From: Pseudomonadota bacterium
GTDB lineage: Bacteria > Pseudomonadota > Gammaproteobacteria > Burkholderiales > Burkholderiaceae_C
Direction: 5' to 3'
Length of the DNA: 64,000 nt
Assembly: GCA_963205115.1 (NCBI GenBank)
Contig: CAUJHV010000051.1
Location: forward strand, 62,001-126,000
A program made the position numbers and the translations under genes. The notes beneath the pieces are model-generated. The model saw nothing but the letters and a program-made list of their open reading frames with translations, made no database searches and was not told the origin of the DNA. Shown here one piece after another: positions 34,236 to 45,388 of this stretch (within the stretch, counting starts at the first letter, position 1; the number at the start of each line of letters is the position of its first letter).

Positions 34236-35213
34236 ATGACCGCTTCGTTTTCTGCACGCGCCCGCGCGCTCCTGCTCGCCGCGGGCCTGCTGGTTTCGAC
34301 CGCTGCCGGCGCACTGGACCTGCAAGGCCACCGCGGCGCACGCGGGCTGCTGCCGGAAAACTCGCTGGCCGCCTTCGAACGTGCCATCGAACTGGGCGTG
34401 ACGACGCTGGAACTGGATATCGCGATCACCCGCGACGGCGTGCTCGTGGTGCACCACGACCTCGAGCTCAACCCGGCCTACGCGCGTGACGCCGCCGGCC
34501 AGTGGATCGACAAGGCGCCCGGCCCGATCCACCGCATGAGCTGGGACGAGCTGAAGACCTACGACATCGGCCGCCTGAAGCCCGGCACCGGCTACGCGCG
34601 CAATTTTCCGGATCAGCAGCCGGTGGACGGCACGCGCATCCCGCGGCTGTCGGACCTGTTCGATCTGGTCAAGCGCCTGAACAAGGACCACATCCGCTTT
34701 GCGATCGAGACCAAGCTGCGCCCCGATTCGGCTGACAAGACCCTGCCCCCGGAGGCCTTTGCCACCGCGCTGGTCGAGGAGATCCGCAAGGCCGGCATGC
34801 AGAACCGGGTGCAGATCCTGTCCTTCGATTGGCGCACGCTGCAGGTGGTGCAGAAGATCGCGCCGGAGATGCCCACGGTCTACATCACGGCCCAGCAGCG
34901 CTGGACCGACAACATCGCCGCCGACAAGCCCGAAGGCTCAGCCTGGACCGCCGGCTTCCAGTACAAGGACCACGGCTCGGTCCCGAAGATGATCAAGGCC
35001 GCCGGCGGGCGCTTCTGGTCGGTCTACCACGGTGACATCGATGCCGCCAAGGTGAAGGAGGCTCAGGCCCTGGGCCTGCAGGTGCTGGTGTGGACGGTCA
35101 ACGACGCGCCCACGATGAAACGCCTGCTGGACATGGGCGTGGACGGGCTGATCACCGACCGGCCGGACATCGCACAGGGCGTGCTGCGCGAGCGCGGGAT
35201 CGCGCCGAAGTAA
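34236..35213 (+). CDS. Periplasmic glycerophosphodiester phosphodiesterase
   Basis: A 325-residue exported TIM-barrel enzyme that splits glycerophosphodiesters into glycerol 3-phosphate and an alcohol. The start at 34236 follows a GAAGGA ribosome site and gives a signal peptide (MTASFSARARALLLAAGLLV, cleavage after AGA near 28). Family motifs are present: GHRGARGLLPENS (catalytic His pair with the later VHHDLEL), LELDIAITRDGV and FAIETK. GlpQ-type enzymes act with glycerol-3-phosphate importers, so placement behind a UgpA/UgpE-like permease pair suggests, but does not prove, a glycerol-phosphate scavenging unit. Confidence 0.92.
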   Translation: MTASFSARARALLLAAGLLVSTAAGALDLQGHRGARGLLPENSLAAFERAIELGVTTLELDIAITRDGVLVVHHDLELNPAYARDAAGQWIDKAPGPIHRMSWDELKTYDIGRLKPGTGYARNFPDQQPVDGTRIPRLSDLFDLVKRLNKDHIRFAIETKLRPDSADKTLPPEAFATALVEEIRKAGMQNRVQILSFDWRTLQVVQKIAPEMPTVYITAQQRWTDNIAADKPEGSAWTAGFQYKDHGSVPKMIKAAGGRFWSVYHGDIDAAKVKEAQALGLQVLVWTVNDAPTMKRLLDMGVDGLITDRPDIAQGVLRERGIAPK

Positions 35214-35243
35214 CGCAGATCCGCCTGCGCGCACGGCGCGCGA

Positions 35244-37244
35244 TCAATGCAGGGCAGGCCGGACCGCGCCGGCATGGCCGGTGTCGGCACACCCGGTCGA
35301 CAGCAGACAGGCGCCATCGAAAGCACTGAGCACGGCCTCCACATCCAGCGGCTTCGGCCAGCAGCCGGCAAACCCGGCACGCCGGGCCAACTCGTGGCCA
35401 TCGTCCGCTGCGGTGACCAGGTAGGCCGGCACGAACGCCAGCCGCGGATCCTGTCGCAGGCGCTTCAGCAATTGCGTGCCGCAGGTGTCGGGCAGGTGAA
35501 GGTCGATCAGCAGCAGCGCGGGCGGTTCGGCCCGCACCGCGGCCAGTGCCTCGGCACCGGTGCCCACGACGCGCAACTCAGCCTGACGGCGTCGCCGGAA
35601 GATGGCCGCCATGACCTGCCCGTTCACCTCGTTGTCGTCGACGTAGAGCACGCATAGCCGCGTCGGGTGGACGGCGGCCGGCACCGGCAGCGCAACCCGC
35701 CCGAAGCCGTCCGACGGGGCCCTGCCGGCTCCCCGGCGACGTGCTCGCGGCTCGGCATGCGCGGGTGGCTGTGGCAGGGCCACGTGGAAGGCGCTGCCGG
35801 CGCCGGGCTCCGATTCGACGCCTATGCGCCCGCCCATGCGCTCCACCAGCTGGCGCGTGATGACCAGGCCCAGGCCGGTGCCCGGCACAGCGGAGTGCTC
35901 TGCGCCCAGCCGTTCGAACGGGCGGAACAGCGAGCGGCATTGCAGCGGCGTGAGACCCGGCCCTGTGTCGCGGACCGTCAAGCGCAGTTCACCGTGCCGC
36001 GCGCGGACGCGCACCCACACCTGTCCGCCGCGGTGGTTGTACTTGATCGCATTGCTCAGCAGATTGCCCAGCACCTGCGCCAGCCGCCGCTCGTCGGCCA
36101 GGGCATGCAGGTCGCCGGCGTCGAGCTCGGCGCGCAGCTCCACGCCGGCCTCAGCCGCCTGGGGTACCGCCAGCGCGATGCTGCGGTAGACCGTCTGGCG
36201 CACATCCAGGGCCGCGAGCTCCACCCCGAAACCCTGCGCCTCGGCACGGCTGACCTGGATCAGGTCGTCGACCAGCTGACGCAGCTGGGTGGCGGCCGCG
36301 CCGATCAGGCCCAGCTGCTGCAGCGGCGTCTCGCCGAGTCCCGGGTGGTCGCCTGCCACCAGCAGCTGGGAAAAGGCCAGGATGGCGTTCAGCGGCGTAC
36401 GCAGCTCGTGGCTGACGCGGCCCAGAAACTCGGTCTGCGACAGGCGAACCTGCTCGGCCGCCAGTCGCCCGGCCGCCTCTTCCTCCAGGCGCCGGCGCTG
36501 GCTGACATCGGCCATGTAGCCTTGCCAGACCATGGCGCCGCCATCGACATGACGCGCACGCGCATGGACCTCGAACCAGACCCGCGCCGAACCGCCAGGC
36601 ATCGTCTGGCCGGTCGCCTCGGCGTCGGCTTGCACGGCCACCATGAAGTGCTCCAGCCAGTCGTCGCCCGCCCGGCCCGGGCGTGCACCGAATCGCGCGC
36701 GGTCGTCCGGGTTCAGGCGCCTCAACCAGCACTCGGCCGATTGGCGCAGCTGCTCGGGCAGGCAACCGGTGAGCGCATGCACGCCCTCGCTGGCGTAGGG
36801 AAACCAGCTGCGTCCATCGACCTCGCGTCGGAACTCGAAGACGGCGCCCGGCGCCTGATCGGCAGCGCGCCGGATGCGCAACAGTTCGTCGTCCACCGCG
36901 CGTCGCGCACGGTAGGGCACCAGCACCAGCCGGCAGACGCGCTGCCCGGCTCGGCGGTCGTCCGGCTCCACCTCTGCGTAGACCAGCACGTCGTGCGTCT
37001 GCCCATCGGCAGCCTGCAGCGACAGCGCGAGCTCCTCCACCCGCCCATGCAGGCGCAGCAAGGGCTGCAGGTAGGTCTGGTGCATCACGCGCCCGCCGGG
37101 CGTGAACAGCTGCGTGACCGGCTGGCCAACCAGTTCTCCGGCTGCACGACCGACGATCGCGCACAAGGTCTCGTTGACTGCCTGCAGCAGGCCTTCTTCG
37201 TCGACGATGGCCAGTCCACAGGGGAAGGCGATGCCCGGCTTCAT
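35244..37244 (-). CDS. PAS-containing hybrid histidine kinase coupled to RsbQ-like hydrolase
   Basis: A 666-residue cytoplasmic sensor kinase. Domains in order: PAS (about 5-105, LAIVDEEGLLQAVNETLCA), a second PAS (about 125-245, VFEFRREVDGRSWFPYASEG), HisKA with His279 (VSHELRTPLNAILAFSQLL), ATPase (NLLSNAIKYNHRGG, DTGPGLTPLQ, GTGLGLVITRQLV) and a C-terminal receiver with Asp581 (LLIDLHLPDTCG). No membrane segment. The start at 37244 overlaps the stop of the RsbQ-like gene (ATGA), so both are made together. In Bacillus, RsbQ works through a PAS-bearing phosphatase (RsbP); here the PAS partner would be a kinase. No separate output regulator is adjacent on this strand. Confidence 0.9.
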   Translation of the reverse strand: MKPGIAFPCGLAIVDEEGLLQAVNETLCAIVGRAAGELVGQPVTQLFTPGGRVMHQTYLQPLLRLHGRVEELALSLQAADGQTHDVLVYAEVEPDDRRAGQRVCRLVLVPYRARRAVDDELLRIRRAADQAPGAVFEFRREVDGRSWFPYASEGVHALTGCLPEQLRQSAECWLRRLNPDDRARFGARPGRAGDDWLEHFMVAVQADAEATGQTMPGGSARVWFEVHARARHVDGGAMVWQGYMADVSQRRRLEEEAAGRLAAEQVRLSQTEFLGRVSHELRTPLNAILAFSQLLVAGDHPGLGETPLQQLGLIGAAATQLRQLVDDLIQVSRAEAQGFGVELAALDVRQTVYRSIALAVPQAAEAGVELRAELDAGDLHALADERRLAQVLGNLLSNAIKYNHRGGQVWVRVRARHGELRLTVRDTGPGLTPLQCRSLFRPFERLGAEHSAVPGTGLGLVITRQLVERMGGRIGVESEPGAGSAFHVALPQPPAHAEPRARRRGAGRAPSDGFGRVALPVPAAVHPTRLCVLYVDDNEVNGQVMAAIFRRRRQAELRVVGTGAEALAAVRAEPPALLLIDLHLPDTCGTQLLKRLRQDPRLAFVPAYLVTAADDGHELARRAGFAGCWPKPLDVEAVLSAFDGACLLSTGCADTGHAGAVRPALH

Positions 37245-38062
37245 GCCAGGACCGCCAGTGCCAGGTACTCGCGGATGAGCTGGACCGTCATGTCCGGATG
37301 CGTCAGGTGCGGCATGTGCCCGCTGACCGGCAGCTCCACGTAGTGGCTGTGCGGCAGGCGCGCGTGGCAGTAGCGCCCCACGTCCACAGGGGCGACGGCA
37401 TCGTTGGCCATCTGCACCACGAGCGACGGCACGCTGACCATCGGCAGGTCGTCGCGGCTGTCGGCCAGGAACGTGGCCCGCGCAAAGCGGCGGATGATCA
37501 GCGGATCGGCCGCGCAAAAGCTCGCCTTGAGCTCCTGTGCCAGCGTGTCCGCGCCCGGGCCCGCAACCGTGTGCGCCAGGAAGTCCGCCCAGCCCACCAG
37601 GTTGCGCTCCAGCATGTCCATCAGGTCGGCGATGTCACCCGGGTCGAAGCCGCCGTAGTAGGTCGGCGGGTCGTTCAGGTAGCGCGGCGAGGGGCCCAGC
37701 AGCACCAGCCGGTCGAAACGACGGGGCCGCTGGATGGAGGCCTGCAGGCCGATCATCGCGCTGACGGAGTGGCCGATCAGGCAGACCGCATGCAGGTCCA
37801 GCGCCTCGATCAGGGCAACCACGTCGTCCGCATAGCCACGCAAGGACGCGTGGCGCACGGTGTCGTAGGCGCGCACGTCCGAGCGTCCGCATCCGATGTG
37901 GTCGAAGGTGATGACGCGGTGCGTGGCGGCAAAGGCCGGGACCACGAGCCGCCACATCTGCTGGTCGCAGCCGAAGCCGTGCGCAAAAAGCAGCACCGGC
38001 CCATCGCCGCCGCTGTCGGTGATGGCGTGGCGTCTGCGCGCCGCCTCTTCCCCGTGAAGCAT
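37241..38062 (-). CDS. RsbQ-like alpha/beta hydrolase
   Basis: A 273-residue cytoplasmic hydrolase that closely resembles Bacillus subtilis RsbQ, relatives of which include the plant KAI2/D14 receptors. Shared segments are HGFGCDQQMWRLVVPAF, FDHIGCGRSDVRAYD, GPSPRYLNDPPTYYGGFD and PHLTHPDMTVQLI. The triad is Ser99 (GHSVSAM), Asp221 and His249 (SGHMPHL). RsbQ is thought to make or bind a small ligand for its PAS partner; the overlapping PAS kinase gene fits that relation. It is divergent from the kinase gene at 38242, with 179 bases between them. Confidence 0.88.
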   Translation of the reverse strand: MLHGEEAARRRHAITDSGGDGPVLLFAHGFGCDQQMWRLVVPAFAATHRVITFDHIGCGRSDVRAYDTVRHASLRGYADDVVALIEALDLHAVCLIGHSVSAMIGLQASIQRPRRFDRLVLLGPSPRYLNDPPTYYGGFDPGDIADLMDMLERNLVGWADFLAHTVAGPGADTLAQELKASFCAADPLIIRRFARATFLADSRDDLPMVSVPSLVVQMANDAVAPVDVGRYCHARLPHSHYVELPVSGHMPHLTHPDMTVQLIREYLALAVLA

Positions 38063-38241
38063 GTGGTTTCTCCCTGGAATCTGACACCTGCATCCTCGGG
38101 CAAGCGGTCTCCACGGTCTGCCGGGACCTATCGCCGCGCTTGCGGGGAGTTCTGGACAGCTGCGTGGCCATCGGCCGCGGACCTGGACCGCGTGCCTATG
38201 ATTCGCCGGCCACGCCTACGCCTTGCGCACACGACAGCTGC

Positions 38242-41205
38242 ATGACCGATCCCCAGCGACCTCCGGCCCACCGTGCGCATCCGCCTGGCGCCCGGCCGCT
38301 GGCGCGGCACCTCTCGCAGCTGGTGTGGATCGCGGTGGGCCCGCTGCTGCTGGTGGGTGCCGTCCTGGCCTTTCTGGACGTACAGCGCGTGCGCAAGGAG
38401 CTCGAGGCCCAGGCCGCCGAGCGCGCATCGGCACTGGCCATCGCCACAGACAACGCACTGCGGTCGCGCACCCGGGGCTTGCAGATGTTGGCCGCATCGC
38501 CCGTCATCGACGACCCCGCGCAACGGGCCGAGGCTTACCGGCTGGCGGGCACTTTCGTCACCGGCTACGGGGCACACGTGATCCTGGCCGACCGGCAACT
38601 CCAAATGCTGTTCAACACGCGTGCACCGCTGGGCGCGTCGCTGCCGGGCCTGCCTAGGGTACAGGGGCGCGCGGCCGCACCCTTGGCCCTGGAGACCGGC
38701 TTGCCCGCCGTTGGCGACACCTTCGAGGGTCCGGTGGCCAAGACGCAGCTGGTCGCCATCGCCGTTCCCGTGATGCGCGACGGCGCGGCCCGGTACCTCT
38801 TGCTCACCACCTTGGAGACCCGGCAATTCCAGCGTTACCTGGACGAACTCCAGCTGCCTGCGGGCTGGGGCGCGTCGCTGCACGACAGCCAGGGCCGCGT
38901 GGTGATCTCGCGCGGCCACGGGACCGACGTCAGCGCCACGGCACCCGAGCCCGGCGCCTTCCGCGCCGGCCGGGCGCTGACGCGGGCGCCCTGGACGGCC
39001 CACGTGGACATCCCTGCGCATGCGCTGGCCAGCCCGATGCAAAAAGCGGCGCTCGGGCTGGGCGCGGCCTTGCTGCTGACGACCATCTCCGGCGTGGCCG
39101 CGGCCTCGTTCGTGGCACGCCGCCTGTCGCGATCGGTGGCCCTGCTGGGCCATCCCGGGGCCCCCCCCGACTCGGACGAGGCCGATGTCAGCACCGGCGT
39201 TGCCGAGTTCGACCGCGTACGCGATCGGCTCGGCAGGGCCGAAAGGGATCGCGCCGCCGCACTGGCCGCCCTGGCCGACAGCGAAGGCAAATACCGCGAG
39301 CTGTTCGACCGCAGCCCGAACCCCATGTGGGTCTATGACCGCGAAACCCTGCGTTACCTCGCCGTGAACGCCGCCGCCGTCGCGCACTACGGGTATAGCC
39401 AGGACGAATTCCTCGCCATGACACTCGGCGACATACGGCCGGAATCCGAAAGGCGACGCCTGGAGGCCACCATCGGGGGAGACCGCGGCGGCCCGGAGCG
39501 CCGCCACCAGTCCTACGGCACCTGGATCCACCGCACCCGCGATGGCCGCCTCATCGATGTGGAGATCACCATCGCCGACCTCCAGTTCGATGGCCGCCCG
39601 GCCCGCATCGCCCTGGCACACGACATCACGGCGCGGCTGGAGGCTGGTCGCCAGCGCGACGACGCGCAGCGCAAGCTGCACGCGAGCGAGGCGCGCTACC
39701 GGGCGCTGTTCGAGAACTCACCGGACATGATCCTGCTGACGACAACCCAGGGACGGCTGCTGCAGGCCAATCCGGCCGCCTGCCAGGCCTTCGGCGTCGA
39801 CGAGGCACATCTGCTCCGGCTCGGCCGCGCCGAGCTGGTGGACGAGAGCGACCCGCGCCTGGCACAGCTGCTGCTGGAGCGTGAGCGCCACGGCACGGCG
39901 CGCGGCGAGATCAGCATGCGCCGGGTGGACGGCTCACCCATGCCGGTCGAACTCAGCAGCGCGGTCTTCCCCGGACCCAGTGGCGAACCGAAGGCCGTGC
40001 TGGTCCTGCGCGACATCAGCAGCCGGCTTGCAGCCGAGGCCCGTCTGCGCGACAGCGCGCGCGAATTCCGCACCCTGGCCGAACAATTGCCGGCCATCGT
40101 CTACCGGGCCCGCATGGACCCCCTGGGCCAGACGGACTATGTCAGCCCGCGCGTGGCCGAGCTGGGCTTCACCCCCGAGCAGTGGCGCGCCGACCCGAAC
40201 CTGCTGTGGCAGGCCATCCACCCCGAGGACCTCGACCGGGTGCGCAGCGAGCTCCATGCCGCCTACGGCCACGGCGGGCGCGAGCTGCACACGGAGTTCC
40301 GCATGCGAGGCGCCGGCGGTGACTGGCGCCACCGCGCCGACCACTCGCAGCTCGTCGACCCCGAGGACGGACGGCCGCGGTTCCTGCTGGGCTTCAACAT
40401 GGACATGACCCAGGCGCGCCAGTCCGAGGCGGCACTGCGCACCTACCAGCACGAACTCTCGCAGCTGACGCACCGGTTGCTGGAGCAGGAGCGCGTGACC
40501 TCGCACCACATCGCCCAGGCCCTGCACGACCACCTGGGCCAGAACCTGGCCGTGGCGCGGCTGCACCTGGACGCGGCCATCGTCCGCCACGGCGAACGGC
40601 TCGAACCCGACATACGCGGCGAGCTGCAGCGGCTCAGCGGCCAGCTCGACCAGGCCATCCGCGACGTGCGCCTGGTGCTGGGCGAACTGCGCCCGCCGAT
40701 GCTCGAGGAACAGGGGCTGATTGCGGCGCTGGACAACGAGACACGCGCCCGCAGCCTGGATCCGCAGGGCACCGACGTGCTGCTGGAGATCGATGATGGG
40801 GCGCTGGCCATGCGCTGGCCGCCGGACGTCGAATATGCCGCCTTGATGATCGCCCGCGAGGCCATCGTGAACGCGCAGCGCCATGCCGGCGCCTCGCTGG
40901 TGCGCGTGATCGTCGGGGGTGATGGGCGGCAACTGCTGCTGGAAGTCGTCGACGATGGCCACGGCATACCGGACAGCCTGCGCACCGGACGGCCCGGGCA
41001 CCTGGGACTGGTCGGCATGCGCGAGCGTGCCGTGGCGATCCACGGCCAGTTGTCCATCGGCACGGCCGCAGGCGGCGGCGCCCGCGTGGCGCTGGAGTGG
41101 AAGGCGCCGGCTGCCGGCCCGGACACCCCGGCACCGGGGCCGACGCCGCCGCGTCCCGCGCCAGCGCCAGTCGACATGCCGATGGCCAAGGCCGGGTCCG
41201 CGTGA
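38242..41205 (+). CDS. Membrane sensor kinase with three PAS domains (HisKA_3/NarL type)
   Basis: A 987-residue kinase. A membrane segment (LVWIAVGPLLLVGAVLAFLD, about 24-44) and a second (about 263-288) enclose a periplasmic sensor domain of about 215 residues. PAS domains follow at about 355-470 (KYRELFDRSPNPMWVYDRE), 480-590 (RYRALFENSPDMILLTT) and 605-725. The HisKA_3 dimerisation segment has His762 (QALHDHLGQNLAVARLHLD), and the ATPase domain ends with GHLGLVGMRERA. The last 35 residues are Pro/Ala-rich. The start at 38242 excludes an unlikely leader. It overlaps the regulator gene by one base (TGATG), so the two form a pair, though the regulator lacks the usual phosphoacceptor. Confidence 0.9.
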   Translation: MTDPQRPPAHRAHPPGARPLARHLSQLVWIAVGPLLLVGAVLAFLDVQRVRKELEAQAAERASALAIATDNALRSRTRGLQMLAASPVIDDPAQRAEAYRLAGTFVTGYGAHVILADRQLQMLFNTRAPLGASLPGLPRVQGRAAAPLALETGLPAVGDTFEGPVAKTQLVAIAVPVMRDGAARYLLLTTLETRQFQRYLDELQLPAGWGASLHDSQGRVVISRGHGTDVSATAPEPGAFRAGRALTRAPWTAHVDIPAHALASPMQKAALGLGAALLLTTISGVAAASFVARRLSRSVALLGHPGAPPDSDEADVSTGVAEFDRVRDRLGRAERDRAAALAALADSEGKYRELFDRSPNPMWVYDRETLRYLAVNAAAVAHYGYSQDEFLAMTLGDIRPESERRRLEATIGGDRGGPERRHQSYGTWIHRTRDGRLIDVEITIADLQFDGRPARIALAHDITARLEAGRQRDDAQRKLHASEARYRALFENSPDMILLTTTQGRLLQANPAACQAFGVDEAHLLRLGRAELVDESDPRLAQLLLERERHGTARGEISMRRVDGSPMPVELSSAVFPGPSGEPKAVLVLRDISSRLAAEARLRDSAREFRTLAEQLPAIVYRARMDPLGQTDYVSPRVAELGFTPEQWRADPNLLWQAIHPEDLDRVRSELHAAYGHGGRELHTEFRMRGAGGDWRHRADHSQLVDPEDGRPRFLLGFNMDMTQARQSEAALRTYQHELSQLTHRLLEQERVTSHHIAQALHDHLGQNLAVARLHLDAAIVRHGERLEPDIRGELQRLSGQLDQAIRDVRLVLGELRPPMLEEQGLIAALDNETRARSLDPQGTDVLLEIDDGALAMRWPPDVEYAALMIAREAIVNAQRHAGASLVRVIVGGDGRQLLLEVVDDGHGIPDSLRTGRPGHLGLVGMRERAVAIHGQLSIGTAAGGGARVALEWKAPAAGPDTPAPGPTPPRPAPAPVDMPMAKAGSA

Positions 41206-41846
41206 TGAGCCGCATCTACCTCGTCGACGACCACGTGATGATGCGCGACGGCCTGGCGGCTGTGCTGGGTGCCGCCGGCCACGAAATCCTGGGCGGCACC
41301 GGCGACCCGACGCAGGCCCTGGCGGACATCCAGCGCCTGGCGCCGGACGTACTGCTGCTGGAACTGCACCTGGGCCCGCGTTCGGGTTTCGAGCTGCTGG
41401 AGGAACTGGCTCGGCGCCGCATCCCCGTGCGCACACTGGTCCTCACGATGTCCTCGCAGCCCCGGCACGTGGCCGAGGCGCTTCGACTGGGCGCGATGGG
41501 CTACCTGCTCAAGGGTGCGCCGTCGGCCGAACTGCTGCAAGGCATCGCCGCGGTGGCCGCCGGGCGGCGCCACGTGTCCGGCGACGTGGCCGATCTGGCC
41601 GTGCAAGGACTGGCCACGCGGGACGAAGCGGGCGCCATGGACCGGCTGTCGGTGCGCGAACGGCAGATGGTGAGTCTGGTCGTTCGCGGGCACTCCAGTG
41701 CCGAGATCGGGCAGATGCTGCACCTGTCGCCGAAGACCGTCGACAGCTACCGCAGTCGCCTGATGGCCAAGCTGGGTGTCGGCGACGTGCCGGCACTGGT
41801 GCGGTTTGCCATCCGCACCGGGGTGATCGACGCGCAGGAACCCTGA
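41205..41846 (+). CDS. NarL/LuxR-type response regulator with Glu at the phosphoacceptor position
   Basis: A 213-residue regulator. The receiver (1-120) keeps the acidic pair (VDDH, 8-9), Thr in LVLTMSS and Lys in YLLKGAP, but the phosphorylation site reads LLLELHLG with Glu53 where Asp is expected (codon GAA at 41361-41363). The LuxR-type helix-turn-helix is intact (LSVRERQMVSLVVRGHSSAE, LSPKTVDSYRSRLMAKLG). Glu at this position often mimics the phosphorylated state, so constitutive or phosphorylation-independent activity is possible. It is co-translated with the kinase encoded at 38242. Confidence 0.92.
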   Translation: MSRIYLVDDHVMMRDGLAAVLGAAGHEILGGTGDPTQALADIQRLAPDVLLLELHLGPRSGFELLEELARRRIPVRTLVLTMSSQPRHVAEALRLGAMGYLLKGAPSAELLQGIAAVAAGRRHVSGDVADLAVQGLATRDEAGAMDRLSVRERQMVSLVVRGHSSAEIGQMLHLSPKTVDSYRSRLMAKLGVGDVPALVRFAIRTGVIDAQEP

Positions 41847-42030
41847 GGCGCGGACGGGACATCCCACGGCCGACGGCCCAGGCCGCGGGCTGGCACAGGG
41901 GCCCTGCCCGACCGGCGGATCCGGGGCGCGGCCTCCACCGCGCAGGGGCGCGGCGCAAGCGCCGATCTGGCCGCTGACATGCCAGCATGTCTTCGCCCGC
42001 CTTGTCAGCCCGCCTCTCTAGAATCCGCCC

Positions 42031-42651
42031 ATGGAGACCCCCGGCAACCTCTTCTGCGTGGCGGCACCCAGCGGTGCCGGCAAATCCAGCCTCGTCAAGG
42101 CGCTGCTCGAGCTCGAATCCCGGCTCGCGGTCTCGGTCTCGCACACCACACGCGCGCCGCGCGGGCAGGAGCAGGACGGACGCGAATACTGGTTCGTCGA
42201 CAAGCCCACCTTCCGCGGCATGATCGACCGCGGCGAATTCTTCGAATGGGCCGAGGTCCACGGCAACCTGTACGGCACCTCGCGCCTGGCCATCCAGGAC
42301 CGCCTGAACCGCGGCGAGGACGTGCTGCTGGAAATCGACTGGCAAGGTGCCAGCCAGATCAAATCGCTCTTCCCGCACGCGGTGCTGATCTTCATCCTGC
42401 CACCCAGCTGGGAAGAGCTGCGCCAGCGCCTGCAGCGCCGCGGCGAGGACCCGCCCGATGTCATCGAGCAGCGCATGGCCAATGCCCGCATCGAGGTGGC
42501 GCAAGCGCGCCAGTTCGACTTCGTTATAATCAACGCGTTATTCGAGACGGCGCTTTTCGATCTGAAAACCGTTGTTCACTCGCAGCGCCTGCGCTACGCC
42601 GCCCAGATGCGCAACCGCTCTCAGGTCTTCTCCGCGTTGAACCTGATCTGA
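42031..42651 (+). CDS. gmk: Guanylate kinase
   Basis: A 206-residue nucleotide kinase that converts GMP to GDP with ATP. The P-loop APSGAGKSSLVKALLE is at about residues 12-27, followed by SVSHTTRAPRGQEQDGREYWF (GMP-binding region, about 37-57) and DWQGASQIKS. Length and order are those of bacterial Gmk. It starts the gmk-rpoZ-spoT run common in proteobacteria. A TATAAT at 42525-42530 inside the gene could serve as a promoter element for rpoZ, but no good -35 accompanies it. Confidence 0.97.
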   Translation: METPGNLFCVAAPSGAGKSSLVKALLELESRLAVSVSHTTRAPRGQEQDGREYWFVDKPTFRGMIDRGEFFEWAEVHGNLYGTSRLAIQDRLNRGEDVLLEIDWQGASQIKSLFPHAVLIFILPPSWEELRQRLQRRGEDPPDVIEQRMANARIEVAQARQFDFVIINALFETALFDLKTVVHSQRLRYAAQMRNRSQVFSALNLI

Positions 42652-42691
42652 TCTGCCGGCGCCCCGTGCGCCAGAAAGTCCGACCCCCGCC

Positions 42692-42895
42692 ATGGCCCGC
42701 ATCACCGTCGAAGACTGCCTGACCAAGATCCCCAACCGCTTCCAGCTGGTGCTGGCCGCGACGTACCGCGCCCGCATGCTGAGCCAGGGCCACGCGCCCA
42801 AGATCGAAACCAAGAACAAGCCGGGCGTGACCGCGCTGCGCGAGATCGCCGCCGGCGAAATCGGCATCGAGATGCTGCGCAAGGTGCCGATCTGA
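42692..42895 (+). CDS. rpoZ: RNA polymerase omega subunit
   Basis: A 67-residue protein that stabilises the beta-prime subunit of RNA polymerase and forms part of a ppGpp site. It begins MARITVEDCLTKIPNRFQLV, the nearly invariant family start, and continues with TALREIAAGEIG. It lies 40 bases after gmk and is followed by a strong terminator at 42924-42947. Confidence 0.97.
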   Translation: MARITVEDCLTKIPNRFQLVLAATYRARMLSQGHAPKIETKNKPGVTALREIAAGEIGIEMLRKVPI

Positions 42896-42923
42896 TAGAC
42901 CAGCGGTCGCTGACCCCCGAAAC

Positions 42924-42947
42924 AAGCGCCTCATCGAGGCGCTTTTT
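42924..42947 (+). terminator. Rho-independent terminator after rpoZ
   Basis: AAGCGCCTC (42924-42932) pairs perfectly with GAGGCGCTT (42936-42944) around a 3-base loop and runs into TTTTT. It separates gmk-rpoZ from spoT, which begins 89 bases later, so spoT likely has its own promoter or depends on read-through. Confidence 0.9.
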
Positions 42948-43035
42948 CATTGGCGCGCGCGCTCCCGCCTGCGGGTGCAGACCGCGGGTATCCGCGGGCC
43001 GGGGTGGCGCAGGCATTCCGGGTTAGATTCCACGC

Positions 43036-45318
<2,283 letters not shown>

Positions 45319-45388
45319 GCCTGCGGTCGCCGGTCGGAGGCCGCACCCATCTGGCCACGCGTGACAATGGCGCCAGAAGGAGACACGC

